A DNA stretch of 64,000 nt from Pseudotabrizicola sediminis (GTDB lineage Bacteria; Pseudomonadota; Alphaproteobacteria; Rhodobacterales; Rhodobacteraceae). Below, piece after piece: positions 17,571 to 26,778 of this stretch (position 1 is the stretch's first letter; each line of letters opens with the position of its first letter). The stretch lies in assembly GCF_004745575.1 (NCBI RefSeq), contig NZ_RPEM01000006.1, forward strand, positions 154,471 through 218,470. The letters run 5' to 3'. A program made the position numbers and the translations under genes. Under the pieces are notes generated by a model, which searched no databases, had not been told where the DNA came from, and worked only from the letters and a program-made list of their open reading frames with translations.

Positions 17571-18848
17571 CTACTTTCCAATACAAAAGCTGCTGAAGAT
17601 CTCATCAAGTAATGCCTCAACACCGATTTTTCCTACCAGAATATCCAGTGCGTGGCTTGCCGTTCGAAGATCTGCAGCAACAAGTTCAAGGGATGGATTT
17701 ATATCATACAAAGATCGGCGTGCCGACGCCATGGATTCGCTTGCCATCATCAGGGCAGACCGATGGCGATCGCGGATCAACAAGCCTGATCCAGAAACAC
17801 GACGTTGAAGCCGTGTACGAATTTCTTCGACAAGCCAGTCAAGGCCCTGCCCACTCAGGCCAGAAACAGTGTTCGGTCCGGGTGCAAGATCCGCCTTTCC
17901 CCAGACAATGATGTCAGCTTCGGCGTCAGACTCGACATCCCCCGGCTCAAGCAGAAGAACCGTCAAATCAGCCAGCCGCGCCCGCTCTCGGGCGCGCTCA
18001 ACACCAATCCGTTCAATCTCATCTGTCGCTTCACGCAGCCCTGCAGTATCAAGCAATGTGACCGGCAAGCCCCCAAGGTCCATCCGAACTTCAATAACAT
18101 CGCGCGTCGTGCCCGCGACAGCAGAGGTAATTGCCACATCTCGTCCAACCAAGGCATTCAAAAGGCTCGATTTTCCAACGTTAGGGGCCCCGACAATGGC
18201 CACTTCAAAACCCGCCCTGACCCGTTCCGAACTGCGGCTTCCCTCAATCTCAGCCGAGAAAGACCGCAAAAGTCGGTCCACAATGTCACAAACTTCCGGA
18301 ATCACATCAACCGGGATATCTTCATCCGCAAAATCTATCGTTGCTTCAATCAACGCCCCGGCACGGACCAGATCCTTGCGCCACACCGCCGCCCGCTGTC
18401 CAAGTCCTCCGGAAAGCACCCGCTGCGCCTGCCGCCGCTGGGCTTCGGTCTCCGCGTCAATCAGATCCGCAAGCGCCTCAACCTGCGTCAGATCCAGCAT
18501 CCCGTTTTCAAGCGCTCGGCGCGTGAATTCCCCTGGCTCGGCCAGGCGCAGACCTGGCAGTCCCGTCAGAAACTGCAGCAGCGCCGAAACAACAGCTTCG
18601 CTACCATGTACCTGAAATTCAACGGCTTTTTCACCGGTAAAGCTGGCACCCGCCTCAAAGAACAACACAAGCGCGGTGTCCAGAAGCTCATCACCGATCA
18701 TCAGTTTGCGCAGCACACCCCGTCGCGTTGGAAGCTGACAAATGCCCAATGCCGCAGCCGCATCAAGCGCCAATGGCCCCGACACCCTGACGACAGCAAT
18801 ACCCGCCTTGCCGCGGGCCGTGGCCAACGCAAATATCGTGTCCGACAT
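17571..18848 (-). CDS. mnmE: MnmE (TrmE), tRNA modification GTPase
   Basis: This 425-residue, potassium-activated GTPase is the partner of MnmG. The N-terminal folate-binding domain starts [25 protein letters not shown]. The G domain has P-loop GAPNVGKS and the TTRDVIE switch region, then DTAGLRE. The protein ends in the conserved C-terminal CIGK needed for the methylation-type chemistry. It lies downstream of rho, and its stop is 2 nt from the chosen mnmG start. Confidence 0.96.
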   Translation of the reverse strand: MSDTIFALATARGKAGIAVVRVSGPLALDAAAALGICQLPTRRGVLRKLMIGDELLDTALVLFFEAGASFTGEKAVEFQVHGSEAVVSALLQFLTGLPGLRLAEPGEFTRRALENGMLDLTQVEALADLIDAETEAQRRQAQRVLSGGLGQRAAVWRKDLVRAGALIEATIDFADEDIPVDVIPEVCDIVDRLLRSFSAEIEGSRSSERVRAGFEVAIVGAPNVGKSSLLNALVGRDVAITSAVAGTTRDVIEVRMDLGGLPVTLLDTAGLREATDEIERIGVERARERARLADLTVLLLEPGDVESDAEADIIVWGKADLAPGPNTVSGLSGQGLDWLVEEIRTRLQRRVSGSGLLIRDRHRSALMMASESMASARRSLYDINPSLELVAADLRTASHALDILVGKIGVEALLDEIFSSFCIGK

Positions 18849-18871
18849 GATCTGCCTCTGTCCTCAGGAAC

Positions 18872-20143
18872 TCAGGTGTTCATCGATTCGAAGAACTCGG
18901 CATTTGACTTGGTCTGCTTCAGCTTCGAAATCAGGAACTCCACCGCATCGGTTGTCCCCATCGGGTTCAGGATCCGGCGCAGCACATAGGTCTTCTGCAG
19001 ATCAATCTTCTCGACCAGCAGATCTTCCTTCCGGGTTCCGGATTTCAGGATGTCGATCGCCGGGAACACCCGTTTGTCAGCAACCTTGCGGTCCAGCACA
19101 ATCTCGCTGTTCCCGGTGCCCTTGAACTCTTCGAAGATAACCTCATCCATCCGGCTTCCGGTGTCGATCAGCGCGGTCGCAATGATGGTCAGCGAACCAC
19201 CCTCTTCGATATTGCGCGCAGCCCCAAAAAACCGCTTCGGGCGCTGCAATGCATTCGCATCCACACCGCCGGTCAACACCTTACCGGAAGACGGCACCAC
19301 CGTGTTGAACGCCCGGCCCAGACGGGTGATCGAATCAAGCAGGATCACCACATCCCTTTTGTGCTCAACCAGTCGCTTCGCCTTCTCGATCACCATCTCG
19401 GCCACCGCCACATGCCGGGTCGCCGGCTCGTCAAAGGTAGAGGCCACAACCTCGCCCTTCACAGACCGCTGCATGTCGGTTACTTCCTCGGGCCGCTCGT
19501 CGATCAACAGCACGATCAGATAGCATTCCGGATGGTTGGTCGCCACCGAATGCGCGATATTCTGCAAAAGCACTGTTTTACCGGTCCGAGGCGGTGCCAC
19601 GATCAGCGCCCGTTGCCCCTTGCCGATCGGTGCCACCAGGTCAATGATCCGGGCCGAACGATCCTTGATCGTCGGATCTTCGACCTCCATCTTGAAGCGC
19701 TCATCCGGGTACAGCGGCGTCAGATTGTCAAAATGAACCTTGTGCTTTGCCCGCTCCGGATCATCAAAATTGATCTTGGTCGCCTTGATCAGGCTGAAAT
19801 ACTTCTCGTTCTCACGCGGCGCCTGAATGACCCCCTCAATCGAATCCCCGGTCCGCAGACTGAACTGGCGGATCATCTCGGGGCTGACGTAAATGTCATC
19901 CGGGCCTGAAAGGTAGTTCGCCGACGGGCTGCGTAGAAATCCGAACCCGTCCTGCAACACCTCCAGAACGCCGTCGCCGCCGATCTCGAAGCCTTCCTCA
20001 GCATGTTCCTTCAGGATCTGGAACATCATCTCGCCCTTGCGCATGCTGGGCGCGTTCTCGATCTCCCATTCTTCAGCCATGGCCAGCAGGTCAGCCGGCG
20101 TCTTGGCTTTCAGATCGGCAAGATTCAAACGTTCTACAGTCAT
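18872..20143 (-). CDS. rho: Transcription termination factor Rho
   Basis: This 423-residue hexameric RNA helicase has an N-terminal Rho-N region ([31 protein letters not shown]), an RNA-binding cold-shock-like domain ([34 protein letters not shown]) and the ATPase domain with Walker [10 protein letters not shown]. The short start was chosen; the preceding in-frame residues lack conservation features. A 120-nt leader separates it from hemJ. Confidence 0.97.
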   Translation of the reverse strand: MTVERLNLADLKAKTPADLLAMAEEWEIENAPSMRKGEMMFQILKEHAEEGFEIGGDGVLEVLQDGFGFLRSPSANYLSGPDDIYVSPEMIRQFSLRTGDSIEGVIQAPRENEKYFSLIKATKINFDDPERAKHKVHFDNLTPLYPDERFKMEVEDPTIKDRSARIIDLVAPIGKGQRALIVAPPRTGKTVLLQNIAHSVATNHPECYLIVLLIDERPEEVTDMQRSVKGEVVASTFDEPATRHVAVAEMVIEKAKRLVEHKRDVVILLDSITRLGRAFNTVVPSSGKVLTGGVDANALQRPKRFFGAARNIEEGGSLTIIATALIDTGSRMDEVIFEEFKGTGNSEIVLDRKVADKRVFPAIDILKSGTRKEDLLVEKIDLQKTYVLRRILNPMGTTDAVEFLISKLKQTKSNAEFFESMNT

Positions 20144-20263
20144 GGAATGGTCCTCTCGCAACCTGTTGGAAACAGGCAGCGCCATAGCATCAAGGGGGAA
20201 AAACAACGACCGGACGGCCATATCGTCTTCCCGATAAGACCAGATTTGCGAAAAGTCAATAAA

Positions 20264-20713
20264 TCAGAACTTCACGATCACCGAAAACACGATCAGCACC
20301 AGCAAAACTGTCGGCACCTCGTTCATCATCCGATAGTGCCGCCCGCTCAAGGTGTTGGTCCCGGCGGCAAATGCCTTGCGACGGGCGGCAAGCCACATGT
20401 GAAACCACGTCATGCCTAGCACCGATGCCGCCTTCACCCAAGGCCACAGCATCGACCAGTCGACAACGCCCGGCGTCATGACCAGACCCAGACCAAAGAT
20501 CCAGGTCGCAATCATCGCAGGGTTCATGATCGCGCGCAGCAGTCGGCGTTCCATGGTCTGAAACAGATCATCCGTGTCGGTGCCGGTCTTAACCGTTTCT
20601 TCATGATAGACAAACAGTCTGGGCAGATAGAACAGCCCAGCCATCCAGGCGATCACGGATATGACATGCAGGGCTTTCGTCCAAAGATACCAGTCGGCCA
20701 AAATATCTGTCAT
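20264..20713 (-). CDS. hemJ: HemJ, protoporphyrinogen IX oxidase
   Basis: This 149-residue integral membrane protein (UPF0093) oxidises protoporphyrinogen IX to protoporphyrin IX in many bacteria lacking HemG/HemY-type oxidases. About four transmembrane helices are visible. The first carries the conserved His in KALHVISVIAWMAGLFYLPRLFVYH, followed by the region WLAARRKAFAAG. It is transcribed away from the proposed origin. Confidence 0.92.
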   Translation of the reverse strand: MTDILADWYLWTKALHVISVIAWMAGLFYLPRLFVYHEETVKTGTDTDDLFQTMERRLLRAIMNPAMIATWIFGLGLVMTPGVVDWSMLWPWVKAASVLGMTWFHMWLAARRKAFAAGTNTLSGRHYRMMNEVPTVLLVLIVFSVIVKF

Positions 20714-21129
20714 GTCATCCTCACCTGTTCTCTTCTTCTTTATTAAAAGAAATATAAGAAAGGAATGTTGTTGTAGGGCCTGTGGACAACAGAATTCCGG
20801 CTCTTGTCCCCAGTTCTGTGCACGTGTCTTGCCTTTTGGATAACTCCGTGGAAAACAAGCGTTTGCTGTGGATATCTATAGAAAAATGACGTTTTATCAG
20901 CCCTTTGGAAATAGGTAGGCTTCTGCCTGATCTGCCCCGCATGTGTCGCGGAGTCATCACCGGGTCCGATATCCGCGCCTTCGGATCTGCTCTGTCCACA
21001 GCGGGATATCTCTCGCGTGCTGCTTGACAAACCGGGGTCGCTTGCCACCCTTCGCCCAATATCCTCTCCTGCGCACAAAACGCGCTGCGTGAACAAAGTA
21101 AGCATATCCACAGGGATGGCCTGACTGAA
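20714..21129. other. oriC: Probable chromosomal replication origin (oriC)
   Basis: This 416-bp stretch has no credible gene between the divergent hemJ and maf. It holds DnaA-box-like 9-mers one or two bases from TTATCCACA on either strand: TGTGGACAA (20781-20789), TTTGGATAA (20835-20843), CGTGGAAAA (20847-20855), TGTGGATAT (20867-20875), CTGTCCACA (20992-21000) and ATATCCACA (21104-21112). An AT-rich stretch at about 20731-20768 could be the unwinding element. One GANTC methylation site is at 20951. The genes on both sides run outward, and the neighbours (rho/mnmE/mnmG/parAB to the left, maf-aroE-coaE-dnaQ to the right) are those flanking oriC in Caulobacter and relatives. Function is inferred from this layout. 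Confidence 0.8.
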
Positions 21130-21723
21130 ATGACCCTTATTCTGGCATCCGGCTCCGAGATCCGGCAACAGCTGCTGACGGCGGCAGGCGTCCTCTTTAC
21201 GGTTCAGTCAGCGCAGGTCGACGAAGAGACAATCCGCCGCGCCCTGCAGGCAGAACAGGCCCGTCCAAGGGACATGGCCGATGCCCTTGCCGAGATGAAA
21301 GCCCGCAAGATCGCCGAAAAGCGGCCCGACTGCATGGTGCTTGGCTGTGACCAGATTCTGGAGTTTCAGGGCGACGTGCTGGCCAAGGCTGAAACCCCGG
21401 CTGAAGCGCGCGACCAGTTGCGCAGGCTGCGCGGCGGATGGCACAAGCTGTGGTCTGCCGCGGTGATCTATCACGATGCCCGGCCGGTGTGGCGGTTCAC
21501 GGGCGAGGCGCGGCTTTTGATGCGCCCGCTGTCCGACGCCTATCTGGAAGATTATGTCGACCGGAACTGGCACAGCATCCGTCACAGCGTGGGCGGTTAC
21601 AAGCTGGAGGAAGAAGGCTGCCGCCTGTTTTCCGCCGTCGAAGGCTGCTCGTTCACCGTGATGGGCCTTCCCCTTTTGGCCATTCTGGGCTACCTCGGTG
21701 ACAGAGGTCTTATTCCGACATGA
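21130..21723 (+). CDS. maf: Maf-family nucleotide pyrophosphatase
   Basis: This 197-residue cytoplasmic nucleoside-triphosphate pyrophosphatase has the opening motif LILASGSEIRQQLL and the later VLGCDQILEF, with Asp in the active site. Family members hydrolyse modified or canonical nucleotides and are linked to septum control. It is the first gene to the right of the proposed origin, overlapping aroE by 4 nt (ATGA). Confidence 0.93.
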   Translation: MTLILASGSEIRQQLLTAAGVLFTVQSAQVDEETIRRALQAEQARPRDMADALAEMKARKIAEKRPDCMVLGCDQILEFQGDVLAKAETPAEARDQLRRLRGGWHKLWSAAVIYHDARPVWRFTGEARLLMRPLSDAYLEDYVDRNWHSIRHSVGGYKLEEEGCRLFSAVEGCSFTVMGLPLLAILGYLGDRGLIPT

Positions 21724-22559
21724 CAGATCATCCCCGCATTCCTCTGGCCGGCGTTATCGGACATCCTATCGCGCACAGCCGGTCCCCTGCGTTGCACGGG
21801 TATTGGTTGAAACGCTACGGCATTCGCGGCCATTACATCCCGCTTGATGTCGCACCGTCCGATCTGGCGCATATGCTGCAGGCTTTGCCGAAGATGGGGT
21901 TTGTCGGGGTCAACATCACCATTCCGCACAAGGAAGCGATCCTGCAGATTGCCGATGTGATCACGGATCGCGCCGCCCTGATTGGTGCCGCCAACACGTT
22001 GATTTTTCGCAAAGACGGCCGGATTCAGGCCGATAACACCGATGGGTCGGGCTTTATCGCCAATCTGCGGCAGAACGCCCCGCAGTGGCGGCCAACGGAC
22101 GGGCCTGCCGTGGTTTTCGGCGCGGGCGGTGCGGCCCGGGCCGTGGTGGCGGCCCTGATCGAAGTGGGTGTGCCCGAAATCCGCATCACCAACCGGACCC
22201 GCGTGCGGGCAGAGGCGCTGCGGTCAGATTTCGGCGCGAAACTTGTGGTCAGCGAATGGACTCAGGCCCCCAACATGCTGGATGGCGCAACCACCGTGAT
22301 CAACACCACTTCGCTTGGCATGACCGGAAAAGCTGACTTCCGGGTTCCGCTGGACGGTCTGCGCCAGGATGCCGTGGTGACAGATCTGGTCTACACCCCA
22401 CTGATGACGCAATTCCTGATGGATGCGCAGGCCAGAGGTTGCACCGTGGTGGACGGGTTGGGCATGTTGCTGCACCAGGCCGCACCGGGGTTTGAGCGTT
22501 GGTTCGGGCACCGCCCCGAGGTGGATGACGCCACCCGCCAGGCTGTCTTGTCGGCATGA
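21720..22559 (+). CDS. aroE: AroE, shikimate dehydrogenase
   Basis: This 279-residue NADP-dependent enzyme converts 3-dehydroshikimate to shikimate in aromatic amino-acid synthesis. Substrate-binding GHPIAHSRSPALHGYWL is at the N-terminus, catalytic Lys in NITIPHKEAI, Asp in ADNTDGSGF, and the nucleotide-binding GAGGAARAV. It is in the middle of a maf-aroE-coaE-dnaQ operon with 4-nt overlaps on both sides. Confidence 0.97.
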   Translation: MTDHPRIPLAGVIGHPIAHSRSPALHGYWLKRYGIRGHYIPLDVAPSDLAHMLQALPKMGFVGVNITIPHKEAILQIADVITDRAALIGAANTLIFRKDGRIQADNTDGSGFIANLRQNAPQWRPTDGPAVVFGAGGAARAVVAALIEVGVPEIRITNRTRVRAEALRSDFGAKLVVSEWTQAPNMLDGATTVINTTSLGMTGKADFRVPLDGLRQDAVVTDLVYTPLMTQFLMDAQARGCTVVDGLGMLLHQAAPGFERWFGHRPEVDDATRQAVLSA

Positions 22560-23146
22560 GCGTGTTCCGCCTTGGGCTGACCGGCTCCATCGGCATGGGC
22601 AAATCCACAACAGCTGCGCTTTTCGCCGCCGAAGGCATTCCGGTCTGGGACGCTGACGCCGCCGTACACCGGCTCTACAGCGTGGGTGGGGCGGCGGTCC
22701 GCTCGGTTGGGGGTCTGTGCCCCGCAGCGCTACACGACAGCCATATCAACCGTGCCGCCCTGCGCGACTGGATCGCGACCGATCCATCCGCATTGGCCCG
22801 GTTGGAAGCGGTGGTGCATCCGCTTGTAGCCGCGGATTGTGAGGCGTTTGTGGCGCAATGCACCGGCGGGATCGCGGTCTTCGATATTCCCCTGTTGTTT
22901 GAGAAGGGCACCGAGGCGCAGATGGATGCGACGCTGCTGGTCACAGCACCGAAGGTGCTGCAGCGCCAGCGCGTTCTGGCGCGCCCAGGCATGACCGAAC
23001 ACCAGTTCGCTTTGCTTTTGTCCCGACAGATGCCGGATGCAGAAAAGCGGGCCCGCGCCACGCATATTGTTGAAACCCTGTCCATCCACCAGACCCGCGC
23101 CTATGTGCAAGCGTTGATCGGCCATTTGCGAGACAGCCATGCGTGA
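22556..23146 (+). CDS. coaE: CoaE, dephospho-CoA kinase
   Basis: This 196-residue kinase performs the final CoA synthesis step. P-loop LTGSIGMGKSTTA is at residues 7-19, and the DADAAVHRLY motif follows. The region FDIPLLFEKG is the expected substrate lid. It overlaps aroE and dnaQ. Confidence 0.96.
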   Translation: MSVFRLGLTGSIGMGKSTTAALFAAEGIPVWDADAAVHRLYSVGGAAVRSVGGLCPAALHDSHINRAALRDWIATDPSALARLEAVVHPLVAADCEAFVAQCTGGIAVFDIPLLFEKGTEAQMDATLLVTAPKVLQRQRVLARPGMTEHQFALLLSRQMPDAEKRARATHIVETLSIHQTRAYVQALIGHLRDSHA

Positions 23147-23840
23147 AATCGTCCTCGATACCGAAACCACCGGATTTGAGCCTTCAGAAGGCCACCGCAT
23201 CGTTGAAATCGGCGCGGTTGAGCTGTTCAACCACCTGCCGACGGGCAAGACCTACCATCAGTACATCAACCCCGAACGACCCATGCCGAAAGAGGCGTTC
23301 GAGGTTCACGGGCTTGGCGATGACTTCCTGAAAGACAAACCGCTGTTCAGATCCATCGGGCAGGCTTTTTTGGACTTCGTGGGTGAGGCGCAACTGGTGA
23401 TCCACAATGCGGCCTTCGACATGAAGTTCCTGAATTTCGAGCTGCAACGCGCCCAGTTGCCGACCCTTCCCAACGGCCGCGCCACCGATACCCTGTTGAT
23501 TGCGCGGCGCAAGTTTCCCGGCTCGCCTGCGTCGCTTGATGCGCTGTGCCGCCGTTTCGGCGTCGACAATTCCGCGCGGGAAAAGCACGGCGCCTTGCTT
23601 GATTCCGAAATTCTGGCAGAGGTCTATCTGGAACTTGTCGGCGGGCGGCAACCGGACTTTGGCCTTGCGACAGGATCAGACAAAAACAAGCAGACGGATG
23701 TTGCGGACCCACAGGCCACCTGGCGGCCCCGTCCGCGCCCCGTGCCCCTTCCCCCTCGCATCAGCGAGACCGAGGCGGCGGCTCATGCTGCCTTTGTGGC
23801 CAAGATGGGCGAGGGCGCGATCTGGCTCAGGCGCGGCTGA
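23139..23840 (+). CDS. dnaQ: DnaQ, DNA polymerase III epsilon subunit
   Basis: This 233-residue 3'-5' proofreading exonuclease has ExoI DTETTG with catalytic Asp/Glu (LDTETTGFEP), ExoII within VIHNAAFDMKFLN, and ExoIII HGALLDSEILAEVYLEL with the H-x4-D pair. The C-terminal ~60 residues would bind the polymerase alpha subunit. It is the last gene of the operon, followed by a strong hairpin. Confidence 0.96.
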   Translation: MREIVLDTETTGFEPSEGHRIVEIGAVELFNHLPTGKTYHQYINPERPMPKEAFEVHGLGDDFLKDKPLFRSIGQAFLDFVGEAQLVIHNAAFDMKFLNFELQRAQLPTLPNGRATDTLLIARRKFPGSPASLDALCRRFGVDNSAREKHGALLDSEILAEVYLELVGGRQPDFGLATGSDKNKQTDVADPQATWRPRPRPVPLPPRISETEAAAHAAFVAKMGEGAIWLRRG

Positions 23841-23848
23841 CACACAAA

Positions 23849-23870
23849 GGCCGGCCCCGAAAGGCCGGCC
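23849..23870. terminator. GC-rich hairpin between convergent dnaQ and secB
   Basis: GGCCGGCC (23849-23856) and GGCCGGCC (23863-23870) pair across a 6-nt loop, flanked by A-rich bases on one side. The hairpin stands between two gene ends, so it likely serves both strands, although there is no long T-tract. Confidence 0.65.
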
Positions 23871-23892
23871 CTGGCACAGTGCGGATTGTGAC

Positions 23893-24408
23893 TCAGTTCG
23901 GCTGACCCTGCGGTGCCGCCGCCGTAGCTTGCGACCGGCGCGCCAGTTCCTGCCGGTACAGCGACAGATAATCAACGGTGTCGATGTTCAGCGGTGGGAA
24001 GCCGCCATCACGGGTCACATCGCTGACGATGCGGCGGATGAACGGGAACAGCAGGCGCGGGCATTCGATCATCAGAAACGGGTGGATCTGGTCATCCGGC
24101 ACGCCTTCGATATGGAACACGCCGCCGTAATCCAGCTCGAGCAGGAACAGCGTTTCGCCATTGGCTTTGTTCTTCGAGGTCACGCGGAATTTCTGGATCA
24201 CCTCGAACTGGTGGTCCTGTGTGCGCTTGCGTGCATCGAGGCTGACGGCAACCTGAATGTCAGGCTGCACTTCGCCGCCGTTCAGGCCCTTCTGTGCGAC
24301 CGCATTTTCAAATGACATGTCACGGATGAATTGCGCCAGCACCTGCATCTTGATCTGCGGCTGCGGCTGCGCCTGTGGTTGCGCTGCTGCGCCATTTTCC
24401 TCGGCCAT
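23893..24408 (-). CDS. secB: SecB, protein-export chaperone
   Basis: This 171-residue cytosolic export chaperone keeps preproteins unfolded for SecA. After a Gln/Pro/Ala-rich N-terminal tail (PQAQPQPQ), the core includes VLAQFIRDMSFENA, IQVAVSLDARKR, FLLELDYGGVFHIEG and CPRLLFPFIRRIVSDVTRDGGFPPLNIDTVDYLSLY. The start MAEENGAAAQ was chosen over an upstream in-frame Met that lacks family similarity. It is transcribed downstream of fxsA. Confidence 0.96.
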   Translation of the reverse strand: MAEENGAAAQPQAQPQPQIKMQVLAQFIRDMSFENAVAQKGLNGGEVQPDIQVAVSLDARKRTQDHQFEVIQKFRVTSKNKANGETLFLLELDYGGVFHIEGVPDDQIHPFLMIECPRLLFPFIRRIVSDVTRDGGFPPLNIDTVDYLSLYRQELARRSQATAAAPQGQPN

Positions 24409-24468
24409 CGTGTGTTTTCTCCCTGAGAAACGGTTCGGATACGCTCCTATCAGGTCATTCACCCGTTC

Positions 24469-24939
24469 TCAATGCCGGGTCCAGCCAGAGGGAGGCCTTG
24501 AAGACGGGTTTTCATCCACCTCAAAGAACTCGCCGTCGATGACAACCGGGCCATCGGGGCGGGATGCAGAGGCGGTCGCGCCAAAGGTCTGGATTTTTAC
24601 CCGCGCGCCGACGAAAGCGATCACGAATTCCCGGACGCGTGGGGCCATCAACAAAAACCCGATGGCATCGGTGAAAAACCCCGGGGTCAGCAGCAAGAGC
24701 CCCGCCAGAACGATCAATGCCCCATGTGCCAACGGGGACAGCGGATTTTTCAGCTGGCCCATGTCGCCCCGCAGCTCTGCCAGAACCTTCAGCCCCTGCC
24801 ACCGCATCAAAACTGTGCCGATCACCCCGGTCAGAAGCACAAGGCCAAGCGTCGGCCACAGGGTCAGCCAGCCGCCAATGGTGATGAAAAGCGCGATTTC
24901 GATCATCGGTACCAGCAGGAACAGGGCGAAAAGCCACAT
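24469..24939 (-). CDS. fxsA: FxsA family inner-membrane protein
   Basis: This ~156-residue membrane protein belongs to the FxsA family; E. coli FxsA relieves phage T7 exclusion by F when overproduced. Four hydrophobic segments are visible, with the characteristic VPMIEIALFITIGG and LLLTPGFFTDAIGFLLMAP. The start MWLFALFLL is preceded by a clear GGAGG. The C-terminal ~40 residues are soluble and variable. Native function is unknown. Confidence 0.88.
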   Translation of the reverse strand: MWLFALFLLVPMIEIALFITIGGWLTLWPTLGLVLLTGVIGTVLMRWQGLKVLAELRGDMGQLKNPLSPLAHGALIVLAGLLLLTPGFFTDAIGFLLMAPRVREFVIAFVGARVKIQTFGATASASRPDGPVVIDGEFFEVDENPSSRPPSGWTRH

Positions 24940-25074
24940 CTTGGCCTCCTTCATCGGCATTTGCGGGCCGGGTGGCGTAGACACCGCCCGTTACCAGCCC
25001 TACATAAGGCTCGACTGTATAACTTACCAACCCCAATGCTGCCGGTCTTTCACGGCGCCTGATCGAGGTTTTGA

Positions 25075-25734
25075 ATGAACTCTTCCCTGATTCAGCTTCT
25101 CGTGCTTGCCGGGATTGCAATTTTCCTCATCCTGAAGCTACGTGCCGTTCTGGGAACCCGCGATGGCTTTGAAAAGCCGCCGGTTCCGCTGGAAGATGTG
25201 CGCCCGCGCGTCAAGCGTGACTTTGAGGTGATCGAGGGCGGGCCGGACCGCGATATCAGCGATCATGTCGCAGATGGCTCGGATGCCGCCAAGGCACTGG
25301 CCGCGATGAAACTGGCCGAGCCGGAGTTTTCGGTGAATACCTTCCTGCAGGGTGCCCGTGGCGCCTATGAGATGATCTTGATGTCGTTCGAGCGTGGCGA
25401 GCTGGACCCGATCCGCCCGTTCCTCGGCGATGAGATCGAGGCGGCTTTCGCCCAGGCGATCAACGCGCGTGAGGCCGAGGGTCTGACGGTCGACGCCACT
25501 TTCATCGGCCTGCGCGAACTGGCGCTGCACAACGCCACCTTTGACCGCACCACCAAGCGGGCGGAAATCTCGGTGCGCTATGTCGGCGAGCTGACGTCTG
25601 TCGTCCGCAACAAGGCGGGTGAGGTCGTCGAGGGCAACACCAAGGAAATCAAGCGTCAGCGGGATGTCTGGACCTATGGCCGAACCATGGGCGCGTCTGA
25701 TCCGAACTGGCAACTTGTCGCCACTGGCGACTAA
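25075..25734 (+). CDS. Tim44-like domain protein
   Basis: This is a 219-residue membrane-anchored protein with one N-terminal helix (residues ~5-23, LIQLLVLAGIAIFLILKL), then a Tim44-like domain of ~150 residues (FLQGARGAYEMILMSFERGELDPIRPFL to the C-terminal DVWTYGRTMGASDPNWQLVATGD). Alphaproteobacterial members (TimA) are related to the mitochondrial import motor subunit Tim44 and bind membranes. It is divergent from fxsA and leads an operon with mltA and smr. Confidence 0.88.
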   Translation: MNSSLIQLLVLAGIAIFLILKLRAVLGTRDGFEKPPVPLEDVRPRVKRDFEVIEGGPDRDISDHVADGSDAAKALAAMKLAEPEFSVNTFLQGARGAYEMILMSFERGELDPIRPFLGDEIEAAFAQAINAREAEGLTVDATFIGLRELALHNATFDRTTKRAEISVRYVGELTSVVRNKAGEVVEGNTKEIKRQRDVWTYGRTMGASDPNWQLVATGD

Positions 25735-25743
25735 GGGCTGGGC

Positions 25744-26775
25744 GTGGGGCGGATCCTGAATGCAGCGCGCGCCGTCTGTCTTGGTGCCGCAGTGATGGCA
25801 GCAAACGCCGCCCCCGCGCAGGTGCTTGAGTTTGACGCGCTTGACGGTTGGGCGGCGGATGATCATCGCGCGGCCCTTGCGGTGTTTCGCAACACCTGCA
25901 GCTTGCTGCGTGACCCGGTGTGGGTGCCGGTCTGCAAGCTGGCCGCCGATGCCGCAGATACTTCCACCGCCGCCCGTCAGTTCTTTGAGCTTTTGTTCCG
26001 CCCGGTTGTTGTGGGTACCCCGCCTGCGCTGTTTACCGGCTATTATGAACCGGAGCTGAAAGGGTCGCTGACCCGCACGCCGCGCTTTGGCTATCCGCTG
26101 TACCGCAAGCCGCCAGAGCTGACCGAAGGCCAGATATTCCAGTCGCGTGAAGCGATCGAATCCGGTGCCCTGCGGGGGCGTGGGCTGGAGCTGGTCTGGC
26201 TTGATGATCCGGTAGAGGTGTATTTTCTGCAAGTTCAGGGCTCGGGTCGCATCGTCTTGCCGGATGGGCGGGTGTTGCGGCTGGGCTACGCGGCCAAGAA
26301 CGGGCATCCCTACCGGTCCATCGGGCAGGAACTGATCCGGCGTGGCGCGTCGCTGGCAGATGTGTCGGCGCAGGATATCAAGGCCTGGGTCAGGGCCAAT
26401 CCGGGCCCGGGCCGCGCGCTGCTCAATTCCAACCCGTCCTATGTGTTCTTTCGCAAGCTGGAGGATCTGCCAGCGACAAGCGGCCCGATCGGGTCTATGG
26501 GGCGGCCGATTACCGGCCTTCGGTCGGTGGCGATTGATCCGGCTTTTGTCACGTTGGGCGCGCCGGTCTGGGTTGAGAAAGAGGGGCGCGAACCGCTGCG
26601 CCGCCTGATGATCGCGCAGGACACCGGCGGGGCGATCAAAGGGGCGCAACGAGCCGACATCTTTTTCGGTACCGGCTTTTCAGCCGGGGAAGAGGCGGGA
26701 AAGATCAAGGACGGCGGCCGCCTGATTCAGCTTTTGCCGATTGACCGCGCCTATGCGCTTTTGCCTGACAGATGA
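25744..26775 (+). CDS. mltA: MltA-like lytic murein transglycosylase
   Basis: This ~343-residue enzyme cleaves peptidoglycan glycan strands. It starts with GTG and carries a signal-peptide-like N-terminus ending around AANAAPAQ; I see no lipobox. The MltA domain contains GYYEPELKGS, VYFLQVQGSGRI and YRSIGQELI, and the C-terminal 3D domain is IAQDTGGAIKGAQRADIFFGTG with the catalytic Asp. It is 9 nt after the Tim44-domain gene and 3 nt before the Smr gene. Confidence 0.93.
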   Translation: MGRILNAARAVCLGAAVMAANAAPAQVLEFDALDGWAADDHRAALAVFRNTCSLLRDPVWVPVCKLAADAADTSTAARQFFELLFRPVVVGTPPALFTGYYEPELKGSLTRTPRFGYPLYRKPPELTEGQIFQSREAIESGALRGRGLELVWLDDPVEVYFLQVQGSGRIVLPDGRVLRLGYAAKNGHPYRSIGQELIRRGASLADVSAQDIKAWVRANPGPGRALLNSNPSYVFFRKLEDLPATSGPIGSMGRPITGLRSVAIDPAFVTLGAPVWVEKEGREPLRRLMIAQDTGGAIKGAQRADIFFGTGFSAGEEAGKIKDGGRLIQLLPIDRAYALLPDR

Positions 26776-26778
26776 TCC

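Noticed and set aside
17805-18989. Long open frame of ~394 codons on the plus strand opposite mnmE
   Set aside because: It is antisense to mnmE, has no recognisable domain and a low-complexity basic composition; a shadow of the real gene.
25138-26649. Long open frame of ~503 codons on the minus strand opposite the Tim44-domain gene and mltA
   Set aside because: It spans two real genes on the other strand and has shadow-like composition.
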